From NCBI RefSeq assembly GCF_001937665.1, contig NZ_MSKL01000009.1, positions 36,075 to 100,074 of the forward strand: DNA of 64,000 nucleotides, in the 5' to 3' direction. The position numbers and the translations under genes were made by a program. Each line of letters opens with the position of its first letter. Positions within the stretch are counted from its first letter, which is position 1. Below the pieces are notes generated by a model, which was given only the letters and a program-made list of their open reading frames with translations, was not told the DNA's origin and searched no databases. The DNA is from Actinomyces oris (GTDB taxonomy: Bacteria > Actinomycetota > Actinomycetes > Actinomycetales > Actinomycetaceae). Of this stretch, positions 41,326 through 49,577 are shown one piece after another.

Positions 41326-42582
41326 GCGGGGTGCCGGTTCCAGGGCCAGGCTCACGTGCAGCCGCTGGCCCTCCTGGCCGACGGCGTCGTAGGACAGTCG
41401 CGGGTTGTCCAGCTCGGTGACCTCGGTGCGGGCGCGCACGAGCCAGGGGTGGCGGCGTCGCAGGCCGATGAGGTCCTGGTGGAGCCGCAGCATCCAGGTG
41501 CCTTGCGGCGCGAGCCCGGACGGCGTGGCCGGCAGGGCGGGGCGGACCTCGTCGTCGCCGCCGAGGGTCTCGGTCTTCACCCCGCGGAAGGCCTGCTCGT
41601 CCCCGTAGTAGACACTGGGCACGCCGCCCACGGTCATGAGCAGGACGACGGCGAGCGCCGCCCCGCCGGCCCCGACTTTGCTGGCGATGCGGGTGACGTC
41701 GTGGTTGCCGACGAAGGTGGCTGGGACGAACCGGTCCAGCAGCTCGTTGTGGCGCTTGAGGCACCAGTCGAGCTCGTAGAAGTTGACGTCGGCCAGCGAG
41801 CTCCAGGTGGCCTTCCACAGCTCGTACTGGGTGACGGTGTCCACGGTGGAGGCCTCCACGAAGCCGGCGTAGTCGCCGTGGATGACCTCTCCCATGAACC
41901 AGGCGTCGGGGTGGCGCTCGCGCACGGCGGGCAGGACGCTCGCCCAGAAGGCGGGGTCGACGGCGTAGGCGGCGTCCAGGCGCCAGGCGCTGGCACCGCG
42001 GTCGAGCCAGTGGGTGAGCACCCGCACGGCCAGATCGCGCACTTCGGTGGAGTCGTGGTTGAGGGCTGCCAGGGACTCGTGCCCCTCGAAGGTGGCGTAG
42101 CCGGGGCCGGTCGGTCCGGCATCGTTCCCGCGGGTGGCGGTGTCGAAGCGGAAGAGGCCGCGTTCCTCTCCCCCGGCGCGGGCGGCCCGGAAGAGGGGGT
42201 GCTCGGTGCCGACGTGCCCGAGGACGCCGTCGAGCATGAGGGCCAGGCCCCGGGTGCGACAGGCCTCGGCGAGGCGGTCGAAGGCGGCGTCGTCACCCAG
42301 GCGGGGGTCGATGCGCAAGTGGTCGGTGGTGTCGTAGCCGTGGGTGGAGGAGGCGAAGATGGGGCCGAGCGACAGGCCGTTAGCGCCGAGCTCGACGGCG
42401 TAGTCGAGCCAGGGCTCCAGGCGGTCCAGGCGCGCGGGGGCGCCGGGCTCGGTCAGGGGCGTGCCCGGTTCGGGGCGGATGGGGGCGCCGGTGGCGCCAA
42501 GGGGGTAGACCTGCCACCAGATGGCGTGGTCGATCCAGGCGGGGGCTGCAGGACGGCTTATTCCAGACGACTCACTAGTCAT
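41269..42582 (-). CDS. Alpha-amylase-family glycosyl hydrolase (GH13)
   Basis: A 437-residue intracellular GH13 enzyme with no signal peptide. The catalytic (beta/alpha)8 motifs are visible in order: DGVLGHVG, WRLDAAYAV (nucleophile Asp), FMGEVIHGDY (acid Glu) and FVGNHDVTRI (third Asp). A C-terminal beta domain follows. GH13 enzymes of this size include glucosidases and trehalose-type isomerases; the exact substrate is unclear. It is divergent from a TetR gene 37 bases away, which may regulate it. Confidence 0.9.
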   Translation of the reverse strand: MTSESSGISRPAAPAWIDHAIWWQVYPLGATGAPIRPEPGTPLTEPGAPARLDRLEPWLDYAVELGANGLSLGPIFASSTHGYDTTDHLRIDPRLGDDAAFDRLAEACRTRGLALMLDGVLGHVGTEHPLFRAARAGGEERGLFRFDTATRGNDAGPTGPGYATFEGHESLAALNHDSTEVRDLAVRVLTHWLDRGASAWRLDAAYAVDPAFWASVLPAVRERHPDAWFMGEVIHGDYAGFVEASTVDTVTQYELWKATWSSLADVNFYELDWCLKRHNELLDRFVPATFVGNHDVTRIASKVGAGGAALAVVLLMTVGGVPSVYYGDEQAFRGVKTETLGGDDEVRPALPATPSGLAPQGTWMLRLHQDLIGLRRRHPWLVRARTEVTELDNPRLSYDAVGQEGQRLHVSLALEPAPRAEVSAPGEAPLVVEPPAE

Positions 42583-42619
42583 GTCTTCCAGGGTGCGCCG
42601 CGCCCGTTAGCATGTCAAG

Positions 42620-43237
42620 GTGCCGTCCCGTACTGACAAGCGCCCCCGCCTGCGCATGGATCCTGCCGAGCGCCGCGAGCTGATCCTGTCCGCGGCGAGG
42701 CGGGCCTTCGCGAGCCGCCCGTATGAGGAGGTCTCGCTGGTCGAGGTCGCGTCGGAGGCGCAGGCCTCTGAGGCGCTGGTGCATAAGTACTTCGCAGGGA
42801 AGGCCGGCCTTTACGCCGAGGTGCTCCGGTGCGCTGCCGACGACCTGGCCGAGCGCACCCGGCGGGCCGACGACGCCCTGCCGGAGGGGTCGTCGGCCCG
42901 AGACCGGGTGCGGACCTCGGTGCTGACCTACCTGGAGTTCATCGCTGAGCGCTCCCCCGGTTGGGTGACCTACCAGGCACTGGCCGGGCACGACCCGGGC
43001 GACGAGGCCGCCCGGGTGAGACGGCAGGCGCGAGAGGCGGCGGTGGCGGCCCTGGCCGAGGTGATCGGCGGCAGCCGGGGCCACCGCGACGACTTCGCCC
43101 TGTGGGGCTACCTCGGCTTCCTCGACGACGCCTGCCTGCGCTGGGTGCACGCCGGCTGCCCCGACGAGCAGCGCAACAGCCTGGTTGACGCGGCTCTGGG
43201 CTGCCTGGAAGGAGCCCTGGGCGACTGGAGGAGATAA
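42620..43237 (+). CDS. TetR-family transcriptional regulator
   Basis: A 205-residue repressor. The N-terminal helix-turn-helix reads ERRELILSAARRAFASRPYEEVSLVEVASEAQASEALVHKYF, with the usual KxGLY continuation (AGKAGLYAEV). The C-terminal ligand domain is generic. The GTG at 42620 lies 37 bases from the divergent amylase start, suggesting local control of it. Confidence 0.92.
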   Translation: MPSRTDKRPRLRMDPAERRELILSAARRAFASRPYEEVSLVEVASEAQASEALVHKYFAGKAGLYAEVLRCAADDLAERTRRADDALPEGSSARDRVRTSVLTYLEFIAERSPGWVTYQALAGHDPGDEAARVRRQAREAAVAALAEVIGGSRGHRDDFALWGYLGFLDDACLRWVHAGCPDEQRNSLVDAALGCLEGALGDWRR

Positions 43238-43258
43238 GGGTGGGTGACTCGCGATCGA

Positions 43259-43769
43259 TCATCCGGGAATGTACGCGTCCTGAATGGACCAATCGATGTC
43301 GTGCGAGGCGTTCTGCTTGATCAAGCTGGAATTGAGATTCGCGGTCGACTGCCCTGGGATGACCTGACTGGCCCCACTATAGTTGGAGTTGTAGTAAACG
43401 GTCATGTTACGGTGCATACGGTTCCACACGGACGCCGCGTTGTTCTTCACACACTCACCCTGGCCGGCACCTTCACCCTTGAACTCGAAGCAACTGGGTT
43501 GATACGCCCCATAGTCCTTAGGACTCTCCCTGAAGTCAGACACCGACCCTTGCAGGTCACTGCCGTAGTAGAGGCATACTTCTCCCTCATCACAGACACC
43601 ATTTCGCTCCAGAGCAGGGTTGTATGTGCAGAGCTCGTCAGGCTCACCCGTACACATCAGATCATTCCAGTCGAGCGGAGCGGCGGCGGCTGGAGTGCTC
43701 AGAGCCCCTAACGCGATAACAAGGAATCGATGAAGCCCCGACGATGCTTTTAAGAAGCTTGACGGTCAT
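43259..43769 (-). pseudogene. Secreted I36-type peptidase-inhibitor-like protein, frameshifted in signal peptide
   Basis: The 132 residues encoded from 43657 down carry many Cys and GEVCLYYGSDLQGSVSDF, resembling peptidase inhibitor family I36. Upstream in the same frame lies FLVIALGALSTPAAAAPLDW, a clear signal-peptide core and cleavage region, but it has no start codon. The natural start MTVKLLK at 43769, behind AAAGGA, is in another frame. Removing one base at the TTTT run (43748-43751, AAAA on the coding strand) joins them into MTVKLLKASSGLHRFLVI and so on. Either the gene is inactive, phase-variable, or there is a sequence error. Confidence 0.72.
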
Positions 43770-44114
43770 GAGAGTAATCCTTTCTGGGTTGAATCTGATC
43801 GGCTCCTGTTGACGAGATGTATGAGATTGAGTGAGTATTTCCGGCACATCTCCGTCTACACCGCTTACACCTTCGCTTCGGTTGCGTCATTCGATGACCG
43901 ATACAAAAAGAGTAGGTGTCGGTCAGCCGAGTTTTCCAGAGCCAACGTTCCCCCTTGACAACGATATCTCTCGCAATTATCTTCCCTGCTTTCCGGTTGG
44001 GCGGTTGGTCGGCGCAGCCGCCGGCGTTGCTGCATTGCTTGCGATGTGCAGGCGTGAAGGCCTGCCACCTGCCGCAGAGCCCGTCAGGACCACGGTTGAA
44101 CCACGTGGGCAAAG
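43770..44114. other. Gene-free stretch between inhibitor-like gene and IS3 element
   Basis: These 345 bases contain the promoter side of the inhibitor-like gene and no open frame I can support. Codon use is mixed, and no fragment of the IS1634-type transposase found on the other side of the IS3 element is recognisable here. Confidence 0.4.
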
Positions 44115-44170
44115 TGGGGTGCGTGGTGTTTCTCGGACTGGGGGAGTTTTTCTTCCCGTGAGTCGATAGG

Positions 44171-44464
44171 ATGGATACCATACCAGCAGCGAGATACTCC
44201 GAGGAGTTCAAGGAGCAGGTGGTGCGAGAAGTCATCGAGAAGGAACGCACCATCTCCTCGGTCGCCTCGTCGTATGACCTTGTCCCCCAGACGGTAGGTA
44301 ACTGGGTCGCCAGGTACAGGAAAGAGCACGCCACCGACCAGGACCGCAAGAAAGCCTCCGAGTCAGCCGAGATAGCGAAACTGAGAGCGGAGGTCCGTGA
44401 GCTGCGTCAGGAGAACGAGTTCCTGAAAAAAGCAGCTGCCTTCTTCGCCAAGGAACGACCGTGA
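44171..44464 (+). CDS. IS3-family transposase OrfA
   Basis: A 97-residue DNA-binding subunit with the IS3 helix-turn-helix (YSEEFKEQVVREVIEKERTI, then VASSYDLVPQTVGNWVARYR) and a C-terminal leucine-zipper-like coil ending ELRQENEFLKKAAAFFAKE. It overlaps the OrfB start by 4 bases. Confidence 0.93.
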   Translation: MDTIPAARYSEEFKEQVVREVIEKERTISSVASSYDLVPQTVGNWVARYRKEHATDQDRKKASESAEIAKLRAEVRELRQENEFLKKAAAFFAKERP

Positions 44465-45344
44465 CCGAGCGCTACGAACTGATCAACCGCGAAGAAGGCC
44501 ATTATCCCATCTCTCGATGTGCCGGTGGTCCAGGGTATCAAAATCAGGGTACTACTCCTGGCGCGACCGTCCCCAGTCGCAGACCATGGTCAGGAGAAAA
44601 AAACTGGCTGTGATGGTGAGGGATGTATTTGAGGACTCCGATGGTACCTACGGGTACCGAAGAATTCAGGTTCTCCTGGAGCGGCGCGGTGTGCGGGCCG
44701 ACGGTTCCACGATCCGCGCCATCATGCGTGACCTGGGGCTGAAGGCCGCACGACCACGGACGAAAGTCCGAACCACGGTGCCGGCCCAGGACCTGGGTGA
44801 ACGGCCGGACCTGCTCGGGCGGGACTTCACCGCAGATGAGCCCGGCAAGAAGTTGTGCGGGGATATCACCTATGTCAGGACGTGGGCCGGGTTTATCTAT
44901 CTTGCGACCGTTCTGGACTGCTGCACCAAGAAGGTCGTGGGTTACGCGATGGGCGACCGCATGCGCACGTCCCTGGTGTGCCAGGCCATTGACATGGCGG
45001 TACGCAGGTGCCCGGTTGAGAGGGGTGTGACAGTCTTTCATTCAGACCGAGGTAGTCAGTACACGTCTCAGAGGTTCTTGGATCACCTCAAGGGTTATGG
45101 GATTCGTCCCTCGGTGGGACGTGCGGGGGTGTGCTGGGACAATGTGTGGGCGGAGTCATTCAATGCCACGCTCAAGAATGAGAGGGTCCATCGGATGGTG
45201 TATCCCACGAAGGATAAGGCGGTCAGTGATATTGCCTCATGGATCGAGCTGAGATACAATCATGTCCGCCTTCACTCAGCCCTGGGATACCGCGCCCCGA
45301 ACGAGGTCGAACGCGATTTCCTGGACTTAACGAAGGCAGCCTGA
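44461..45344 (+). pseudogene. IS3-family transposase OrfB, frameshifted near its start
   Basis: The normal start GTG at 44461 gives TERYELINREEGHYPISR. The sequence should continue MCRWSRVSKSGYYSWR, but one base is missing near 44513-44517, and the rest reads in another frame (ATG at 44517). The body contains the rve integrase domain with the DDE residues in GDITYVRTWAG, HSDRGSQYTS and NVWAESFNATLKNE. An internal start could still yield a nearly complete catalytic part, so activity is doubtful rather than excluded. Confidence 0.8.
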
Positions 45345-45387
45345 AACACAAACAAGCACTGTCCGAAAAACACCCAGCAGTCCAAAC

Positions 45388-46395
45388 CTACGGCGGGTCG
45401 GCTACTCCAAGGATCGGAGGATTGCTCCCCAGATCATCGTGGGCCTGCTGGTTGACTGTCATGGTTCTTTCCCCTGAGAATCGGGTGCTTTCGAGGGCAA
45501 CCGGGCTGAGACCGCCACGATCATCCTCGTGGTGGAGGCCTTGCAGGCCGCTCATGGCATCGAGGAGATCGTGATCGTCGCCGGGCGCCGGCATGCTCTC
45601 GGCCGCTAACCTGACAGCGCTGGATGAGGTGAGGATGAGGTTCATCATCGGAGCCCGACAGGTCCGCGCCCCAGGCGACCTGGAGGCCTACTTCCACTGG
45701 CACGGGGACGCCTTCACCGATGGGCAGCTGATCGACACCATCACCCCCAAGAGGGGCTCCAGGAGCCAGCGCGACATCAGCAGTCGTCGTGAACCGGCGT
45801 GGGACCGGACACTCATCCGAGCTCGTAGAGAGCGGTGTGGGCCTACTCCAAGAAGCGCGCGGTCCGGGGTAGCCAGGCCCTGACCGCTCAGGCCAACCGG
45901 GGCCGGGCCGTCGCTGCCGGCGAGAAGCGTCCTCAGGGCACGCGTTTTGTCACCGTCCACGCTGGTGACACGAGCCTGGATGAGGCATCTCTGGCAAATG
46001 GGCAGGTCCCTGGTGGGCGTCAAGGGCTACGTCACCTTTCGTCCCATCGTGTCTCATGGACGCCGCCGAGGTCATCTCCTCGTATCACGAGCTGTGGCAC
46101 GCCCGGTCCGTCATATGCGGATGAGCAAGCACGACCTGCGAGCCCGCCCGGTCTTCCACCACCAGCGTGAGCCCACCTGGGCTCACGCTGGTGGTGGTGA
46201 TGGCCGCCCTGGCTGTAACCCCGCTACATCCAGGACGCCACCGGGATCAGCGTCAAACGCTTCATCCGCGCCCTCAAACCCCTCCAGGATGTCACCATCG
46301 ACCTCAACAGCCACCACCTCACAGCCGCCGCCACCCTTGAAACCCCCAAGGCCGAAGACATCCTCACCGCCCTCAGCATCCCAACAGAGCACTAA
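45388..46395 (+). pseudogene. IS1634-type transposase remnant, 5'-truncated with frameshifts
   Basis: Fragments in changing frames reconstruct a transposase: RVGYSKDRRIAPQIIVGLLVD near 45395, CFEGNRAETATIILVVEAL near 45490, LSAANLTALDEVRMRFIIGAR at 45599 and FHWHGDAFTDGQLIDTITPK. These continue with WAYSKKRAVRGSQALTAQANR, RMSKHDLRARPVFH and a C-terminus ending TALSIPTEH at 46395. It begins immediately after the IS3 right end, so the IS3 insertion or a linked deletion removed the 5' part. Confidence 0.8.
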
Positions 46396-46705
46396 AACTG
46401 AGCAACTCAGGTGCACCTGAAACCTGAAGGCTTATTCTCAGCGTTCTGCCGAAAACACTTGGTTGCGCAGATACCGGCACGCGCCGGTCTCTCGAACTAG
46501 CCTCCAGGTACATCAAAGACTCCTTCCTCCCACCGACCGACATGACGGTCCGGTCAAAACCCGAAGACGACATCTGCTGGGGTTAGGCGAGGCGATAGGG
46601 CTATTTTAAAAACACTCAGCATTCTTTTACAATAAACCCTGCCTCAAAGACGAGAAACCTCACCAATCCCACCCCAAATTATCTAGCGAAAGATTGGAAT
46701 CGAAG
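46396..46705. other. AT-rich gene-free boundary region
   Basis: These 310 bases mark the change from the IS zone to the AT-rich gene block. There is a small dyad ACCGGCACGCGCCGGT near 46469. No open frame, RNA gene or transposon end can be supported. Confidence 0.4.
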
Positions 46706-48811
46706 CTACTTTTGTTTCTCATGAGCGGTTTCATAACCGGACTTATATTCCTCCCCTATTTTGTCCATAAATTCGTTATCTACTGGACCCTTCGTAGGTG
46801 CCGCCCTCACCACATCCACCATTTGTTGACGCTTCCTCCCTTCAATGTCGGTTATAGATCTGTTGGTGGGCTCACTAAAGTTACCTTCGGAATCCATAAT
46901 ATCTTCAGTTGACGGACCTCCTCTATCGGCAGCCTGTTTCAATTCGTCTTGCGAGTAGAATCCTCTACCAAGGAGATTCCACGCGACAGTTTGCTGACAA
47001 GCGGTAATTCCAGAATCCCGGATAGGCTCATTTTCAGCCTTTTTTTCCTCTTCATTGTTTGCAAAATCTTTCGTTATTTGAACTTTCGCCCCGTCCACTA
47101 CATAACTGCTACCCGCGTTAATAATGAACTCGGCAGCAGCCTTACCGAATCCTCCTCCGAGCTGACTCGCCCCAGGAATAGGAATCGGTACGGAACTGGC
47201 TGCGATCGCGCCCGCTTCCGCCCACGAGCCAACCATCTTATCAACATCTGCTCCGTCGACCTCAGCCTGCCTGCCGATCGCTCCCGCTATGAATCCTCTC
47301 GTTCTGCTCTGATTCCTATAGTTCTTAAGAACGGCTTCATCACCACCGGTTTCAAATTCGTCCTGATTCCTATTGAAGGCCTCCTGAGAACCAGCTAGCC
47401 GAGCCTTAGCGAGGTTATTCTTACCTATTTGCCCCGTAAGATTAGTGAGGGCAGCATTCGTGAAAACCGGTTGCTCGGGAATATCTTTCGCCCATTCAGG
47501 ACCCTTATCCTTAGGATCCTTAATCCGCAACGTCACCTCTGACGGATCTCCCAGATCGGCAGAATATTGTACCCCATAAGGGGTAGCTGCCAGGGCGATA
47601 GATGCAGCATTTATAGAAGCATTAGATAACTTAATAGTCTGTCCCGACTTTCCCGCAGTGTTCAGAATGCCCGAAACAATCGCCGCTTTACCAGCACCGC
47701 GGGAAGGTTCATCAACCGAATTTGATACGGCGCTCTGTGCCGAAATTAGCATCCAGTCATCAGTCCATTGAGATTTGTCAGACTTGCCAACATCTCCTTG
47801 CTTCATTAGTTTTTCTACACGCTCCGCCGTCGCCTGTTGGTCTACCGTATTCTTATCTTTATTGACTGTGAGCCATTCCGTAAAAGCATCGACATTCCCG
47901 GTCATCGCATGAACGATACCCGAAAAACGACCTCCCACCTCATTATAACCAGGCGTGTTCGGAGGGCGCGCCGATCCGTGCTCTTCAATTTCACGTGCAG
48001 CAGTCACCAGCATAGAATCATTGTAGTCTAAACCAACACTCTCATTCTGATGATCTCCATCAATATCAACATCCCGTGAGGCTGAGAATAATTTGTTCAC
48101 GCCCTCCTCCCCTACATAATCCATATCTTCAGTAAGTTGACGTCCATACTTTTCTGCTTTTTCCTTTGACCAGGTATTTGATGCAGTAGCAAGAATATTT
48201 GACAACGTATTCAAAGCTTCAGCTTGCTCCTCAAGCGTCACCGCTCCCTTTGGTGTTGACCCCGGTACATCTGGGTCTCCGCCAAGAGTAGCAGCCATAT
48301 TGCGCAGAGTTTTGGGGTCAATATTAGAAATAACAACGTTCGCATAAACTGGGTTTGATTGTTTGGCTTTCATTCTTTCTATGAATGCCTGCATTCCCTC
48401 GGCCTCGAGAGACGAGCCGCTGCCAGCATAATACTTCTTCAGTTCTTCGGCATCTGCTCGGGCCTGATTGGCAATTTCAACGTTGTTGTTTGCGAGTGCA
48501 TTTTCAGCGGTGTCTTTTAATCCATCCGGGATGACATACGAGATCGTCCCGTCTGCCCCCATCGGTGTAACTCCACTTTCATTAGCGGCCTTTGCGGAAT
48601 CTAAACGCGCCTGAAGATCCTTGACTTTGTCTTCTAAAGCGGCAGCTGAGCCCGCAATAATTTCTAACGAGGATGCCAAATCAGTGGGAGAGTCGTTGAG
48701 ATCGTTGGTGTTCCATACGGATTCACGACATGTCTGTACTCTAGCGCTGTAGTTTGAAAGACTGGTGATTATGTTCTGCAAACCTTCAGGATCGAGGGAA
48801 ACGTAGGTCAT
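46706..48811 (-). CDS. DUF6571-like large protein, candidate type VII-associated effector
   Basis: A 701-residue protein beginning MTYVSLDPEGLQNIITSLSNYSARVQTCR, a helical N-terminus like those of WXG100/ESX-linked actinobacterial proteins. The body is mostly helical, with no signal peptide. Only one short hydrophobic, glycine-rich stretch (AIAASSVPIPIPGASQLGGGFGKAAAEFI) lies near residue 570. Base composition is far more AT-rich than the flanking genes, and codons include AAT, ATT and TTA that are rare elsewhere here, suggesting horizontal acquisition. The ATG at 48809-48811 overlaps the stop of the small upstream gene. The DUF6571 assignment is from memory of the N-terminal pattern; the toxic or other function is unknown. 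Confidence 0.62.
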   Translation of the reverse strand: MTYVSLDPEGLQNIITSLSNYSARVQTCRESVWNTNDLNDSPTDLASSLEIIAGSAAALEDKVKDLQARLDSAKAANESGVTPMGADGTISYVIPDGLKDTAENALANNNVEIANQARADAEELKKYYAGSGSSLEAEGMQAFIERMKAKQSNPVYANVVISNIDPKTLRNMAATLGGDPDVPGSTPKGAVTLEEQAEALNTLSNILATASNTWSKEKAEKYGRQLTEDMDYVGEEGVNKLFSASRDVDIDGDHQNESVGLDYNDSMLVTAAREIEEHGSARPPNTPGYNEVGGRFSGIVHAMTGNVDAFTEWLTVNKDKNTVDQQATAERVEKLMKQGDVGKSDKSQWTDDWMLISAQSAVSNSVDEPSRGAGKAAIVSGILNTAGKSGQTIKLSNASINAASIALAATPYGVQYSADLGDPSEVTLRIKDPKDKGPEWAKDIPEQPVFTNAALTNLTGQIGKNNLAKARLAGSQEAFNRNQDEFETGGDEAVLKNYRNQSRTRGFIAGAIGRQAEVDGADVDKMVGSWAEAGAIAASSVPIPIPGASQLGGGFGKAAAEFIINAGSSYVVDGAKVQITKDFANNEEEKKAENEPIRDSGITACQQTVAWNLLGRGFYSQDELKQAADRGGPSTEDIMDSEGNFSEPTNRSITDIEGRKRQQMVDVVRAAPTKGPVDNEFMDKIGEEYKSGYETAHEKQK

Positions 48812-49179
48812 TGCACTCTCCAACGTGCTCTAGGGTCGTTTATGTCAACGTATTCGGGTTCATTATTCCATTCGGCGGATACCTTCTCATGTTGGGAAGA
48901 AAAACATGACGTAATCCTTTTTATTATTCCTGAGAGGTCGGCGCGTATTTTGTCAGCCAAAGATGATTTCCATACACTCCCATCGCCACCGAGACCATTT
49001 ACGAGACTGTCGGATGGAGGCGTTGTTCCCATTTCCGCGGAATCTGCACCTAGATCACGCCTAGCTTCTGCAATCGAACCGAGAACATTCTCTAACGCTT
49101 TTTTTTTCATGTTGAGGGCTTGTGAAGGATCTCCTATGCGAGGAACCGGTTGTACAAATGGTCTCCGACTGGGAGTCAT
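48808..49179 (-). CDS. Small helical protein paired with DUF6571-like gene
   Basis: A 123-residue protein of unknown family, mostly helical: KALENVLGSIAEARRDLG, then SLADKIRADLSGIIKRITSCFSSQHEKVSAEWNN. Size and position suggest a chaperone- or WXG100-like partner for the large protein, but there is no WxG motif. It overlaps the next gene by 4 bases, has AAGGAG upstream of its ATG and shares the AT-rich composition. Confidence 0.6.
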   Translation of the reverse strand: MTPSRRPFVQPVPRIGDPSQALNMKKKALENVLGSIAEARRDLGADSAEMGTTPPSDSLVNGLGGDGSVWKSSLADKIRADLSGIIKRITSCFSSQHEKVSAEWNNEPEYVDINDPRARWRVQ

Positions 49180-49577
49180 GCTGTTTCACTCCTTACTTAA
49201 ATAGTCATCAAGATCAGTTCTTGATTACCCGAATCATAGTCACATTTGCGAGAGATGACCGTCGGAATGTCGACATGAGCGCTGTGCTCTAATTTCAGAC
49301 CCTATTGTTTTCTCTGCATCCAACTCTCTCTTTCGCCAGCCAGTCAACTGAGATTGACGGGCATTTTTGCCAGCACTGCGGGATTGACTGTGGATGTTAT
49401 GACACGATCCCCCGAAGTCATTCCAGAAACTCCAATCGAGGATTCGCTACCCCAGGCTTCTCATCCTGACGCGCTTCTTCGTCAGTCATCTCATCTCCTC
49501 ACTACACGTTTTCCTTTCACGTCCATTGACCATTGCACATCAACATCTCTTCACACCTATTCCTATCTTCTCCTCCT
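49180..49577. other. Gap between eccC-like gene and the AT-rich pair
   Basis: These 398 bases are AT-rich and probably hold a promoter for the pair. On the minus strand two tiny overlapping frames exist, 49418-49489 (23 residues, with AGGAGATGAG upstream) and 49344-49421 (25 residues). They could be a decayed small gene. I do not call them as genes. Confidence 0.35.

Larger units (their letters stand above)
44115..45384 (+). mobile_element. IS3-family insertion sequence
   Basis: A 1270-base element bounded by 24-base imperfect inverted repeats: TGGGGTGCGTGGTGTTTC at 44115 onward, and the complement of 45361-45384, which reads TGGACTGCTGGGTGTTTT. They match at 19 of 24 positions including the inner TCGGAC. 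It encodes OrfA and a frameshifted OrfB. I see no convincing target-site duplication. Confidence 0.85.

Noticed and set aside
42620..43237. TetR regulator as controller of the type VII/Tad operon
   Set aside because: It is far from that operon and closely divergent from the amylase gene, which is the more likely target.
44100..45390. Target-site duplication flanking the IS3 element
   Set aside because: The bases next to the inverted repeats (AAG on the left, AAC on the right) do not match well enough; a linked deletion on one side would also remove it.
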